From: Bog-473 sp963777485
Lineage (GTDB): Bacteria; Actinomycetota; Acidimicrobiia; Acidimicrobiales; RAAP-2
Length of the DNA: 64,000 bases
Direction of reading: 5' to 3'
Assembly: GCA_963777485.1 (NCBI GenBank)
Contig: CAVZQP010000002.1
Coordinates: forward strand, 372,001 to 436,000
Numbering within the stretch: position 1 is the stretch's first letter; each line of letters begins with the position of its first letter. Position numbers and translations under genes: made by a program. Below the pieces are notes generated by a model. It had not been told where the DNA came from. It saw nothing but the letters and a program-made list of their open reading frames with translations, and searched no databases. This document shows, piece after piece, positions 42,410-52,349 of this stretch.

Positions 42410-43588
42410 TCACGAGGAGGAGCCGTAGGGCAGCGGCACTTGGAGTTCCTGGGCTCCGACCCACTTGCCGCCCCCGGGGGTGAGGGTGAACACGTGGAGA
42501 TTGGTCCCGCCCACGACGCTGAAGGCATCGAGTGTCGTCGCGCCCAAGGAAGTTGTGTCCGGAGACACCCAGGCGAGCCCAACTACTCCCCGGGGTGGCG
42601 CGGGCAGCCTGACCCAACCCCCACCCGGCGTGACCTCGTCGACGGATTCAGACTTCTTCGAGCCGACGAGGACGCTCAGCGCACCGTCGGAGCCGACTGC
42701 CGTGGCACGCACGATGGAACCGGCACCGATCGGCAACGGGGCTGAGGCTTGCCACCGTCCCGAGCCGGACTGCGACAGGGCGAACAAGGCTTGGTGCCCT
42801 TTTCGAGTTGCGGTCGCGAGGACGGTCGTCTGTGTGTTGCCGGCCTGCAGGCGCAGGATCGTCGTGTTTGCGTCGCTCCAGTCGCCCGGGAGGACCGCTC
42901 GTTCCTGGCCCCACTTGCCGTCCGAGGCGGCGAAGAGGCCGAGACGACCCCGGCATGCTGCGCCCACCAGTGGGGCGCCCGTCGATGTCACCGCGACGGC
43001 GTCCAGAGCGGTGGCGGCGCACTGCGGCGCGAGCCGTTGTAGGGCGGAGAGTGAGACCAGCCGGGACCAAGTCGGGCTGTCCAAGGGCCGGTGGAGTACG
43101 GCCTCTCCGACAATCGCCAGAGAACCGCCGGGCCCAGAGGCGAGCGCGTTCGGGCCTGCCGCGAGGGCACCGGGAAGGAACGCTGGGCTCCACGTGCGGC
43201 CGGCGTCGGTAGTCGCCGAGAGCGGGGAGAAGCGCAGCAGCTGACTCGGCAGGAAGCCAACGGTGGCCGATGCGGTCATCACGCCCGTGGCCGTCACGAG
43301 GCCACCGTTGTCCGCGACTCCCTGGGGTGTGACCACTGACCATTGTGACGAGCCTGGCGCGGCGTGGAGGAGCTGCCAGAACGTGTTGGACCGACTGCTG
43401 AACTGCCCCATCGGCAGGACCACCCAGGTATCCGCGGGGGTCTCGATGGCAGCGGGCAACGGAAGATCGGTCGCCGCGCCCGCGCCTTCGGCGCCGGCAA
43501 CGGTGAGCACGGCCAGAAAGGCCAGGGCGACAACGCCGACCCCGCGGACTCGCCACGCCGTCGCTCTCTTCCCGCGCTGCAACCTCAC
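42410..43588 (-). CDS. Secreted beta-propeller-like protein
   Basis: 392 aa. Signal peptide with hydrophobic core VGVVALAFLAVLTVAG and an AGA cleavage region. The mature part has repeated blocks ending in W-S, TTDAGRTWSP, SGRWQAS and GGGWVRLP, like BNR/YCF48 propeller repeats, roughly six to seven blades. No catalytic motif. The GTG start overlaps the stop of the SCO1-fusion gene (GTGA at 43585), so it is made with that protein. A periplasmic or surface scaffold for oxidase assembly is possible but unproven. Confidence 0.62.
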   Translation of the reverse strand: MRLQRGKRATAWRVRGVGVVALAFLAVLTVAGAEGAGAATDLPLPAAIETPADTWVVLPMGQFSSRSNTFWQLLHAAPGSSQWSVVTPQGVADNGGLVTATGVMTASATVGFLPSQLLRFSPLSATTDAGRTWSPAFLPGALAAGPNALASGPGGSLAIVGEAVLHRPLDSPTWSRLVSLSALQRLAPQCAATALDAVAVTSTGAPLVGAACRGRLGLFAASDGKWGQERAVLPGDWSDANTTILRLQAGNTQTTVLATATRKGHQALFALSQSGSGRWQASAPLPIGAGSIVRATAVGSDGALSVLVGSKKSESVDEVTPGGGWVRLPAPPRGVVGLAWVSPDTTSLGATTLDAFSVVGGTNLHVFTLTPGGGKWVGAQELQVPLPYGSSS

Positions 43589-45480
43589 GTATTGAGGAGC
43601 TGGTCGATCTGGCTCAGGAGAAGTGAGGAGAACGACGAGGCGAAGACCTGGGTGGGACCGGGGTCGGTGATGAGTGCGTCACGTTGACGGCCCTGGCTGT
43701 CGATCACGAATGCCAGGTCGCTGTGCGCCACCATCGCCCCGTTTGCTACGGCAGCCACCTCCACGCCGTATTCGTTCCAGATGCGCTCGAGCGCAGAGAG
43801 CGACCCGGTCAGGAAATACCAGTTCGGCAGGTGATCAAGCCCCTCCTGGCGGTCGAACGCGTTGGTAAAGGACACTGACCGGTAGATGGGGTTGGCCACC
43901 ACGGCAACGAAGTCCACCTGACGAGATTGGCCACCCAGCCGTTGGTCTGTTTGGCGGAACTCCTGCGCGATGAGCGGGCAGTCCACTGTGCAGACCGGGT
44001 CGAGGAAGGTCAGCGCGACGACGTGCCCGCGCAGCTGGCTGAGGCTGACCGCGTGACCGTTCTGGTCGGTTAGCGAGAATGGAGGTGCCGGAGTGTCGAC
44101 CGCGTTCGGAGTTCCGTCGAGCGCCTCGGTCAAGATGGGATCGGCGTTGCGGTTCACCGAGGCCATCGCCATCGGCGCGGCGCCGACGAGCACGATCGCG
44201 AGTGCTGCCACCGCTCCCATAGAGCGGAGGAGATACGACAGCGTTACGCGGTCCCACCACCCTCCCGAATTCCCTGTTCGGACGTCGGCGCCGATCGGCC
44301 CGTCGATCGCCGAGTCGGCCCCAGCGTCGGTTGCGTCCCCCGCCGCCGCTGCGGCTCCAGCGGTCGCCTCCGTCCCGGCGGGGAGCGGAACCGGGAGGTG
44401 GGCCATCGCCAGGTAGCCGCTGACAAGGACCAGGGCCATGGGAATCATCGAGTTGGGGTCGGTCCCGACGCCCCCGAGGAAGCCGAGGTCCTCGACGAGG
44501 ACCCAGTCGGCGAGGGACAGCACCACGAAAGCGACGAGGCCGCCACGGATCAGCTCGCGCCTGCCACTCAACAGCAGGGCGCCGATGCCGGCCAGAGCAA
44601 TGACCACGAACAGGTTGACGCCCCAGCCGTGGGCTTGGACGAAAGAGCCGAACGACCCCAGCCACGACGAGAAGACGTGGGGCTGAGGCGTCTGTGCCAT
44701 CTGCTGCACCATGGCGCTCAAGTTGCCGTTGCGACCCTGCCAGTACCCGCGCCCGGGCCACGCCTGCAGCACGGCCATCCCGAGGAGGAAAATCCCGCCG
44801 GCCCGCACGATGATCCGGCCCAAGCGGGGCGAAGAGAACGCGTGCTCCGGCAAGGCGACGAGGAGGCCCCCGATGCAATAGAACAGGACGGCACCGGGCG
44901 CGCCGAACATCCAGGTGAGACCGGGGGCGAAGATGCCGCCGAAGGCCTCGCCGAACACCCACACCACCAAGCCCCAGCCGATACTGGCCAAACCGGCCAC
45001 CCGCGACCAGCGGCCGCGGGGCGCAACGAGAAGCCAGACCCCGATACCGAGCTGGATCCATACCGCCGCCGCGGCAGCCTCAACCGGGTGGTCGGACCAA
45101 ATGGTGACGCCGCTGTTGACGACGTGTTGCACCCATGACGGAGACGTGGCGGCAGCGGGTTGGACGACGCCCGAGGTCAGACCTAAAGGCATCCCCGACT
45201 GGATCTGAAGGAGCCCGTCGAGGATCCACAGGGCGGCGAAGCCGATTCGAACCACGCGACGCGCCAGTGGTTCCGGTGCCGCGGCACGCGCCGGAGACGG
45301 GAACGAACGAAGGCCGTGCTCCTTGAGGCGCCGCCATTGGACGGTGCGGACGATGTTGAAGCCGATCGTGCAAACGACGCCTATCAACAGAATGATCAGA
45401 AACTGGTGGAGTAGCGCGCTGTGAAAACTCGAGTCGATCATCGAGTTGCCCGTCTGTAGCGTGCGGCCCATTCCCGGCAT
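43585..45480 (-). CDS. Fusion: polytopic membrane domain plus SCO1 domain
   Basis: 631 aa. The first ~440 residues contain about ten hydrophobic helices (FLIILLIGVVCTIGFNIV, VWIQLGIGVWLLVA, GGIFLLGMAVLQAW and others), reminiscent of DoxX-like membrane proteins. After an Ala/Gly-rich linker and one more helix, the C-terminal ~190 residues are an SCO1 fold: FSLTDQNGHAVSLSQLRGHV, the copper site CTVDCP and a distal His in VAHSDLAFVID. So an integral membrane module is joined to a copper chaperone. ATG 45480 has GAGGAAGG upstream. It is followed by the secreted propeller protein with a 4-nt overlap. Confidence 0.82.
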   Translation of the reverse strand: MPGMGRTLQTGNSMIDSSFHSALLHQFLIILLIGVVCTIGFNIVRTVQWRRLKEHGLRSFPSPARAAAPEPLARRVVRIGFAALWILDGLLQIQSGMPLGLTSGVVQPAAATSPSWVQHVVNSGVTIWSDHPVEAAAAAVWIQLGIGVWLLVAPRGRWSRVAGLASIGWGLVVWVFGEAFGGIFAPGLTWMFGAPGAVLFYCIGGLLVALPEHAFSSPRLGRIIVRAGGIFLLGMAVLQAWPGRGYWQGRNGNLSAMVQQMAQTPQPHVFSSWLGSFGSFVQAHGWGVNLFVVIALAGIGALLLSGRRELIRGGLVAFVVLSLADWVLVEDLGFLGGVGTDPNSMIPMALVLVSGYLAMAHLPVPLPAGTEATAGAAAAAGDATDAGADSAIDGPIGADVRTGNSGGWWDRVTLSYLLRSMGAVAALAIVLVGAAPMAMASVNRNADPILTEALDGTPNAVDTPAPPFSLTDQNGHAVSLSQLRGHVVALTFLDPVCTVDCPLIAQEFRQTDQRLGGQSRQVDFVAVVANPIYRSVSFTNAFDRQEGLDHLPNWYFLTGSLSALERIWNEYGVEVAAVANGAMVAHSDLAFVIDSQGRQRDALITDPGPTQVFASSFSSLLLSQIDQLLNT

Positions 45481-45653
45481 GGGTCAGCGGCCTTCCTCAA
45501 GCTGCGACACCGGCGATGCGGGCATGGTGGGGACCTTAACCCCGGGGTTTGCCGGTATTCCTCGCGGGGGACTTCAGCAGCCCGGTGGCACCCAGCCAGG
45601 AGGAGTCTGCCGGCGCGGCCCGGCGGACACACCGGCTGCGTACGGTGTGCGAC

Positions 45654-45989
45654 GTGGCCTACGACGAAGACTTGGCGGCACGGATCCGCGAGCTCATGGC
45701 AACGGAGAAGGGCCTGAGCGAGAGGAAGATGTTCGGCGGGCTCGCTTTTCTCGTTGACGGCAACATGGCGATCGCGGCGAGCGGCCAGGGCGGCATCTTG
45801 GTGCGGGTGGATCCCGGACAGTGCGACAAGCTCGTCGCGACCACGCAGGCGTCGGTCGCCGTCATGCAGGGCCGAGCGATGCCCGGATGGCTACGGGTTG
45901 GCAGCATCGACGTGCGGACGAAGGCACGGCTGTCGAAGTGGGTGAAGCTCGGCACGACCTTCGCCCGCACGCTCCCCGCGAAGCGCTGA
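45654..45989 (+). CDS. TfoX N-terminal domain protein
   Basis: 111 aa. AYDEDLAARIRELMATEKGL, ERKMFGGLAFLVDGNMAIAA and AMPGWLRV match the stand-alone TfoX_N fold, related to the N-terminus of the competence regulator Sxy but widespread in bacteria without competence. No DNA-binding motif is evident and function is unknown. I use GTG 45654; GTG 45648 is an alternative and neither has a strong ribosome site. A monocistronic gene divergent from the SCO1-fusion gene. Confidence 0.82.
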   Translation: MAYDEDLAARIRELMATEKGLSERKMFGGLAFLVDGNMAIAASGQGGILVRVDPGQCDKLVATTQASVAVMQGRAMPGWLRVGSIDVRTKARLSKWVKLGTTFARTLPAKR

Positions 45990-46126
45990 AGCGGCTCAAG
46001 GGTCCGTCGACGCACACCTCGCAGTTCGGCGGTTGATCGTCGGTATTGCCAAGCGGATCGTCCACCGCCGTCGGGGAGCGACGGCTTGCCCCCGATTGAG
46101 TGCTCCGAGATGATGGCGGGAGGCCC

Positions 46127-48451
46127 ATGACCCAGGTCGACACGCTCGAAGAATCGGAGGGAGCCTCCAGCCCCGGCCTCGTGGCGTGGCTCCGCGCCAA
46201 GGATCCGGCACTGCTGATCACGAAGCGTTCCGTGCGCGCTGCGATCGTGATGCCGGGCATCTTTGCGATTGCGCACGTGTCCTTCTCGAACGCCCAGGTG
46301 AGCCTCTTCGCCTCGTTCGGCTCCTTTGCGTTGCTCCTGCTGGTCGAATTCACCGGACCGGTCCGTACGCGGGTGGTGTCGTACCTCTCGCTGTTCGCGG
46401 TTGGCGCCGTCTTGATCGCGATCGGGACCGCGGTGTCGACCAACAAGGTCGCCGCAATCGTGACCATGGCCGTCGTGGGCTTCCTGGTGCTCTTCGCCGG
46501 TATCGTGACCCCTCAAGCCGCAACGGCGTCGACGGCTGTGCTCCTGACCTTCGTGCTCCCCGTGGCGGTGGCCCAGCCTTCGTCCGCTATCGGCGACCGA
46601 TTGCTCGGCTGGGTGCTGGCTGGTGCCGCCTCCATCGGAGCGTGCTTCTTCCTGTGGCCGCCACCATGGCACGACAACCTCCGCCGCCGTCTGTCTGAGG
46701 CGGCGGACGCGATCGGTCGTCTCGCCATTGCACAGGCACGAGGCGTCCCTGACCCGTCGCTGCGGACGCAGGTCAGCGACGCGGTGGCGCGCCTGCGTAC
46801 ACAGTTCTCGGCCACGCCGTATCCGCCGACCGGGTCCGCCGCCGGCGCGATCGCGCTCGCCAAGCTCGTCGGGCGCGTCGAGTGGGTGGCCAGCCTCTGC
46901 CTGCCGCTGGGCGAAGACCTTCTCCACGCCGACCCGCGCTTGGCGCGGGAGCTCGCCGACGCCTCCGCGGTGATCGAGGCTGCGGGGGACTCCCTCCGAA
47001 GAGCGGCGGGACTCATCTGCGACGGCGCGGCACACCCGGTCAGGGATCCCATCCTCGTCGCCGGCCTCCAAGAGGCCACCCGCCGCCTAGATGCGCTCGT
47101 CGAGTCCGCGTTCGCTGCGGACGTGGCGACCTACATCGATACAGAGTCCGAGAACGCGGACTCCGAGGGGGACGGGCGCAGCCCCGACAGCATCGTCGGC
47201 AGTTCGCTTGATCCCGGCTTTCGTGCCCGCGTATTCGGGATCGCCGTGGGGATGGTGGCCGATGCCGCGCTGCAGGCGGCTGGCGCGGAGCCGACGAGGA
47301 GCGGCAGGGTCAGCATGCCCGGCGCATGGTCGGCGCATCGTGACCGCCGCCGATCGCTCTCGCACCTCTCGTTCCATTCGGTGTGGTTCCGCAACGCGAT
47401 ACGGGGCGCGGCCGGGCTGGCGCTCGCCGTCACCGTCGTCGAGATCACAAACGTGTCACACGGCTTTTGGGTCGTGCTCGGCACCATGTCGGTGTTGCGC
47501 TCCAACGCCTTGAGCACAGGAGCAACGGCACTGCGCGCGATCGGCGGCACGGCAATCGGATTCGTCATCGGCTCCGCCATCATGATCGGTGTCGCCGATC
47601 ACTCGGTCCTGCTGTGGGTGCTGCTTCCCTTGGCCGTGCTCGTGGCCGGGATGGCGCCGTCGATGATCTCGTTCGCGGCCGGGCAGGCCGGGTTCACGTT
47701 GGTCGTGATCATCTTGTTCAACATCATCGACCCGCTCGGTTGGCAAGTCGGATTGACCCGAATCGAGGACGTGGCGATGGGCTGCGGCGTCAGCATCGTG
47801 GTCGGGCTCCTCTTCTGGCCCCGTGGCGCGACGGCGGAGCTAGGGCGGGCCCTGTCCGACGCCTTCGTGGCCTGTTCCGCCTATTTGGCCGACGCCGTGG
47901 ACCGCCTCACCAACACCTCGCGGTTCATCGACGTCGAGCCAGCCGAACGGGAGGCCTACCGCGCCTACCTCTTGTTGGACGACGCAATTCGACAGTTCTT
48001 CACCGAACGCGGCGCCAAGGTGGTGCCGGTCGACACGGTCGCGGGGCTCTTCACGGGGGCGAACCGCATTCGGCTCGCGGCATTCACACTGGAGACGCTC
48101 AACGTGGAACCGCCGAGTGACGGCCTCGGGGAGCTCGAGGCAATTGCGGTGGCGGAGGCGGTTCTGCGCGACTCGTACGCCGAGACGCACCGTTGGTACC
48201 AGGAATTCGCCGACCTGCTGGCCGACCGCCGTGGCGACCTGGCCGCACCGTCTCCCGAAAGGGCGTTGCTCCATGAAGTCCTGCGGAAGGCCTTCGACGA
48301 GGTGCGGACCCGACGACGCCCGGACCGCGTCCGTACCGCGCTCCAGATGCTGTGGGCTGATGAGCTCCTAGAGAGCCAGAGTTCCATGCAGAAGGATCTG
48401 TTGGCGTCCGCCGAGCTCTTCCGGCGCAGGCGTCACGGGCTGTTGATCTGA
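46127..48451 (+). CDS. FUSC family protein (aromatic acid exporter-like)
   Basis: 774 aa with two membrane clusters of five to six helices each (about residues 35-180 and 430-570) and two cytoplasmic helical regions. The first cluster starts RSVRAAIVMPGIFAIAHVSF and has FASFGSFALLLLVEF; the second has FWVVLGTMSVLRSNALSTG and TALRAIGGTAIGFVIGSAI, the hallmark of FUSC/YccS/ArAE proteins. ATG 46127 has GGGAGG 3 nt upstream, a short but strong site. Possibly exports aromatic or hydrophobic acids. It is the larger relative of the protein at 10247. Confidence 0.85.
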   Translation: MTQVDTLEESEGASSPGLVAWLRAKDPALLITKRSVRAAIVMPGIFAIAHVSFSNAQVSLFASFGSFALLLLVEFTGPVRTRVVSYLSLFAVGAVLIAIGTAVSTNKVAAIVTMAVVGFLVLFAGIVTPQAATASTAVLLTFVLPVAVAQPSSAIGDRLLGWVLAGAASIGACFFLWPPPWHDNLRRRLSEAADAIGRLAIAQARGVPDPSLRTQVSDAVARLRTQFSATPYPPTGSAAGAIALAKLVGRVEWVASLCLPLGEDLLHADPRLARELADASAVIEAAGDSLRRAAGLICDGAAHPVRDPILVAGLQEATRRLDALVESAFAADVATYIDTESENADSEGDGRSPDSIVGSSLDPGFRARVFGIAVGMVADAALQAAGAEPTRSGRVSMPGAWSAHRDRRRSLSHLSFHSVWFRNAIRGAAGLALAVTVVEITNVSHGFWVVLGTMSVLRSNALSTGATALRAIGGTAIGFVIGSAIMIGVADHSVLLWVLLPLAVLVAGMAPSMISFAAGQAGFTLVVIILFNIIDPLGWQVGLTRIEDVAMGCGVSIVVGLLFWPRGATAELGRALSDAFVACSAYLADAVDRLTNTSRFIDVEPAEREAYRAYLLLDDAIRQFFTERGAKVVPVDTVAGLFTGANRIRLAAFTLETLNVEPPSDGLGELEAIAVAEAVLRDSYAETHRWYQEFADLLADRRGDLAAPSPERALLHEVLRKAFDEVRTRRRPDRVRTALQMLWADELLESQSSMQKDLLASAELFRRRRHGLLI

Positions 48452-48562
48452 CATTCGCTCCGGCGATCCGCCTCCGAGAGTGCGTCGAGGCTTCTCATTA
48501 GGACGTGATCATTCTTCTCGCTCAGTTACAGTCTTGGAGTTCCGTCGCACTCGGGGGCAGAC

Positions 48563-50452
48563 ATGAACTCTTGGCAATCTAGGTGTAGGTGCTCGCGCCC
48601 TCTGACCGGTAGCGGCGTGACGCGGTCTCGCGTCGCGGGCGCCGTAACGGCGGTGGCGGTGTGTTCGATCCTGTTTTCGTTGCCGATTTCGGTTGCGTCC
48701 GCGCAACCGACGCCGACCACGACAGCGACGACGGTCGCCGGCTCGTCCACCACGACGACCCTTGCCGGTGGGTCGACCACCACAACAACAGCGCCCGCCC
48801 GCCAGCACGTGCTGAACCAGCCCAGTCTCAATGCCCTGAGCCCCCACATCGAGATGCTGAGCGGCTCCGGGGTCAACTACCAATACAGCTCCGGGGCGAG
48901 TTCGCCCAGTGTCGGACCCGGCGTCCCGACGTTCATGACCTCACCAGGCGGCCCGTACATCTACGACTCGCACGGCCGAGTGGTGATCCTCCACGGCGTC
49001 AACGTGGTCTACAAGGACGCGCCCTACATCGCCTATCCCGACGCTGGCGAACCGTGGAACTTCGACAGCTCCGATGCGTCACGGATCCAGAGCCTGGGGT
49101 TCAACATGGTCCGGCTCGGCATCGAGTGGCAGGCGCTCGAACCAGGGACGGGGGGGCCGAATCAACCCAACATCTGCACGCCCGGAACACCCGGCGATCC
49201 CCACGAGTTCAACCAGGCGATCGCACTGAGCTATCTGCGCCACGTCGCGGCAACAGTCAACCTGCTGGCGCGCCATGGCGTCTACACGCTGCTCGACATG
49301 CATCAGGACGTCTACAACACGAACTTCCGCGGCGAAGGTGCGCCCAACTGGGCGGTGTGCACGAACAACGTGCCGATAGTGCCCCTCGGCGGCCGTTGGT
49401 CGAACAACTACGGGAACCCGACCCTGGAGACGGCGGCGGGGCACTTCTGGAACAACGACGTGGTGGGCAACCTGCAGGGCCAGTTCGACCTCGTGTGGCA
49501 GACGGTGGCGACCTACTTCAAGAACAACCCATGGGTGGTCGGCTACGACCCGTACAACGAGCCGTTCGAGACGGCGACAACCCTGGCCGACGGGTCCACG
49601 TTCACCAGCAACCTCCAGTGCTTCTATACGGGCAGCGCCCACGAGAGCTTCTTGGCCAACGGGACGACTCTGCTCACGTGCCCGTCTGATGTGCCGGACC
49701 AGGGGGTCATCCCGTCGATCCAGGCGGTCGACCACCGCCACCTGATCTTCTTGGAGCCCGATATTTATTGGGTGACTGGTGGGAACATCCCCTCGCAGCT
49801 CGGGCCGCTGCCGTTCAAGCGCATCGTCTTCAACTTCCACGACTATTGCGGCGACCGCAGCCCGGTGACCGGCGATCCGATCGATCTCTTGAAATGCCTG
49901 CAGGCGGAAGAGACGATGGCGGCCGAGCAGGACGTGACGCGCCTCTCGATGAGCTCGGCGAACCAGCCGAACGGGCCGGCGATGTTCATGAGTGAATTCG
50001 GTGCCACAACGAGCGTCCCCATGGTCGGGTTCGATACGGAGTGGGCCGGCATCAACGAAGTCGGATGGGCGTACTGGGCGTGGAAGTACTACGCAGACCC
50101 CACGGGCTCGTCGGCGGAAGCTCTGGTCTTGCCCGATGGAACGTATTCGCCCATCGTCAAGGTTCTGTCGCGGACCTATCCCCAGGAGGTCGCGGGCGAC
50201 CCCCAGTCGTTCTTGTTCAACCCGTTCACGGGCGCGTTCAGCATGATCTACACGCCCAGCGTCGCTGCCCAGGGTTCTTCAACCGTGATCGACATCCCGG
50301 CCTCACAGCACTATGCGTCCGGGTGGTGCGCCGCGGTGCGGGGCGGGAAGATCACGTCCAGTCCCGGCGACACGCACTTGGCTGTCCAAACCGTTGGGCA
50401 CCCCTTGCAGGTGGCGGTCTCAGTGACCCCGGGCGGGTGCCCGTCGTCCTGA
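48563..50452 (+). CDS. Secreted glycoside hydrolase family 5-type enzyme
   Basis: 629 aa. Signal peptide (core VAGAVTAVAVCSILFSL) and a Thr-rich linker (residues 50-78). The TIM barrel has GFNMVRLGIEWQALEP, YTLLDMHQDVYNTN, the acid/base Glu333 in YDPYNEPF, FNFHDYCG, and the nucleophile Glu478 in MFMSEFGATT. The order and the MHQDV phrase fit endoglycoceramidase/glucosylceramidase-like GH5 members, which cut glycolipids. A C-terminal beta domain with paired cysteines follows. Monocistronic. Confidence 0.88.
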   Translation: MNSWQSRCRCSRPLTGSGVTRSRVAGAVTAVAVCSILFSLPISVASAQPTPTTTATTVAGSSTTTTLAGGSTTTTTAPARQHVLNQPSLNALSPHIEMLSGSGVNYQYSSGASSPSVGPGVPTFMTSPGGPYIYDSHGRVVILHGVNVVYKDAPYIAYPDAGEPWNFDSSDASRIQSLGFNMVRLGIEWQALEPGTGGPNQPNICTPGTPGDPHEFNQAIALSYLRHVAATVNLLARHGVYTLLDMHQDVYNTNFRGEGAPNWAVCTNNVPIVPLGGRWSNNYGNPTLETAAGHFWNNDVVGNLQGQFDLVWQTVATYFKNNPWVVGYDPYNEPFETATTLADGSTFTSNLQCFYTGSAHESFLANGTTLLTCPSDVPDQGVIPSIQAVDHRHLIFLEPDIYWVTGGNIPSQLGPLPFKRIVFNFHDYCGDRSPVTGDPIDLLKCLQAEETMAAEQDVTRLSMSSANQPNGPAMFMSEFGATTSVPMVGFDTEWAGINEVGWAYWAWKYYADPTGSSAEALVLPDGTYSPIVKVLSRTYPQEVAGDPQSFLFNPFTGAFSMIYTPSVAAQGSSTVIDIPASQHYASGWCAAVRGGKITSSPGDTHLAVQTVGHPLQVAVSVTPGGCPSS

Positions 50453-50485
50453 TCGTCCGACGCACTGGTTGCTCCGGCGCTCGGC

Positions 50486-50812
50486 TTACGGCCACGGGAG
50501 GCGTGTCGCGCTCACTCGGCCGCCCGCCACGGTGAAGGTCGTCACCGGGCCGGCAGCGTCGCCTTTGAGGCGCACCTCGTAGTTCCCGTACTCGAGACCC
50601 GGAAAGAGCGCGGCATGCATGACGCCTCCTGCGACACGGCGTTCCCGTACCGCGACATGTGTCCCGTCCCACGCGGCTCCGCAAGGGCGGATCTCAATTT
50701 CGGAGCCGACGAGCGATGCCGGGGTGCTGACGATGGCGGCGCCGACGTCACCGCCGATGTCGACGACGACGCTTCCCTTTTCACTGGTCCCGGTGAGATG
50801 GCGGGTGTCCAC
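50486..50812 (-). CDS. Conserved hypothetical small beta protein
   Basis: 108 aa with no signal peptide. SVVVDIGGDVGAAIVSTPAS, EIEIRPCGAAWDGTHVAVRE and HAALFPGLEYGNYEVRLKG suggest a small beta-sandwich like those found near phospholipase or DUF4331 proteins. Function unknown. It starts 4 nt after the DUF4331 stop, so it is the third gene of that operon. Confidence 0.68.
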   Translation of the reverse strand: MDTRHLTGTSEKGSVVVDIGGDVGAAIVSTPASLVGSEIEIRPCGAAWDGTHVAVRERRVAGGVMHAALFPGLEYGNYEVRLKGDAAGPVTTFTVAGGRVSATRLPWP

Positions 50813-50816
50813 GGCG

Positions 50817-52307
50817 CTACGGCGCGACCGAAACGGGGGTCACGGCCGGGTTCGAGTAGCCGCTGTAGGGCGTGCCGAGATACGGGAAATTGCTGAGGTA
50901 ACTCTCAGTGCCCTTGGCCGAGGGGTCGGTTCCGCCGGTCGTGAGCCCGAAGTCGACCAGCCCGGCCGCGGCATCAGCGGTGAAGGAAGTCACGAAGCCC
51001 AGTGTCGCTCCGGCCACCGCTCGGAGCGCGATCGTGGCCACATCGTCGAAGACCCGGCGACCATTCGGGAAACCGGCCACATCGAGCCCGAGCAGCCCCA
51101 AATTGTTCGGGCTCGATGTGGGAGGGATCGCGGTGTTCAGCCGCAACATGTCCGCCTTGATTCCGGTTCCGTTGTAGTTCGTGAAGGTCGGCGCGGGGTT
51201 GATCACTCCCGCTGGGATTCCCGTGAGGAAGATCGCCTCTATGTCCGGCCGAACGTTGTGCGCTTTGGCGTTGTAGGCCGCCAGGTTGTTGAAGACATTC
51301 GGATACAGAGCCGGCAATAGCTGCGGCAGGAGCGGGGTGGCGAAGTATTCGAGGAAGGGGCCACCGTCCGACGTCGGCGGCAGCGCGTTCCATCGGTCCT
51401 TGTCCCCGATGCCGATGAGAAGCTCGTTGGTCAGCGGGTTACCAAGTCGCGACACCTGGCTCCACGGGCCGCTCTCGAAGTTCCCGCCCCCTTCGTCGCC
51501 ATCTCGCCTGACGCGTACACGTTGGCGGCTAGCCGTGGTCCAGACGCCGATGACGGCGGCAGGATCCCCTGGGCCCGAGGGCTTCGACCGCGTGAGCTGC
51601 TCGACCGGTATCTGCAACGCGAGCGTGTGCACGTTGACGTCGGCCGTCGAGTTGACGCCGGGCATGCCGTTCATCAGTCCGGGGCCGCCACCCCCGGCGT
51701 GGTCGCCGGCGAATCCGCGCAAGTCACCGAGGTCGAACACGGCACCAAGGTCGACGTAGAAGCCTTCGGCGCGCTGCCCGGCGAACACCTTGGCCGAGAA
51801 CGGTCCCGCGCCGACGGAGTGGACGGCGGTATTGGCCAAGCTTGCATAGCTCGGGGTCGAGAGAGGACCGATGTTGCAGGGCGGGGACAGCAGGCCCGAA
51901 CCCAGGACGATCTCCCCCCTGTTCCTCCACCGGTTCCACGGCATGTCGACGCGGCTGAGGGTGTACGTCTGCTGGCGGTTCCAATTCGAGGTCGGCGACG
52001 GGGGCGTCAGCGACGTGATGGGGCCGTCGTTGTAGAGGAACGACCCCGGGATGTTGTTCACGGTCGTGAAGCGGAACTGATAGGCGATGTCGGGGAAGCC
52101 GTCACCCGTGTTGTCTATGTTGATGGTGTAGAGCACGTCGTCGGCGAACTCGTAGAAGTTCGGACCACCGTCGGGTGCCTCGAGCGGGATGTAGTTCGCG
52201 ATGAGCGTGACCGTTCCCGCCACGTCGGGGCTCATGAAGGCGTACAGATCTGTGCTGTCGGCGACCGGGTCCTTCGAAATCTCGGGTGCTTCGCGATGTG
52301 ACGACAT
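50817..52307 (-). CDS. DUF4331 domain protein
   Basis: 496 aa. Begins MSSHREAPEISKDPVADSTD, LYAFMSPDVAGTVTLIANYI, the classic DUF4331 start, and continues with ILYTINIDNTGDG-like repeats and DVAGFPNGRRVFDDVATIAL near the end. The family is found in many bacteria, often exported or surface-associated, and has no known enzyme activity. This copy has no signal peptide of its own. It follows a Tat-signal protein by 42 nt on the same strand. Confidence 0.88.
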   Translation of the reverse strand: MSSHREAPEISKDPVADSTDLYAFMSPDVAGTVTLIANYIPLEAPDGGPNFYEFADDVLYTINIDNTGDGFPDIAYQFRFTTVNNIPGSFLYNDGPITSLTPPSPTSNWNRQQTYTLSRVDMPWNRWRNRGEIVLGSGLLSPPCNIGPLSTPSYASLANTAVHSVGAGPFSAKVFAGQRAEGFYVDLGAVFDLGDLRGFAGDHAGGGGPGLMNGMPGVNSTADVNVHTLALQIPVEQLTRSKPSGPGDPAAVIGVWTTASRQRVRVRRDGDEGGGNFESGPWSQVSRLGNPLTNELLIGIGDKDRWNALPPTSDGGPFLEYFATPLLPQLLPALYPNVFNNLAAYNAKAHNVRPDIEAIFLTGIPAGVINPAPTFTNYNGTGIKADMLRLNTAIPPTSSPNNLGLLGLDVAGFPNGRRVFDDVATIALRAVAGATLGFVTSFTADAAAGLVDFGLTTGGTDPSAKGTESYLSNFPYLGTPYSGYSNPAVTPVSVAP

Positions 52308-52349
52308 GGTCGTTCCTCCTGGATGGCTGGTTCGTTGTCGGGGTGTGGG

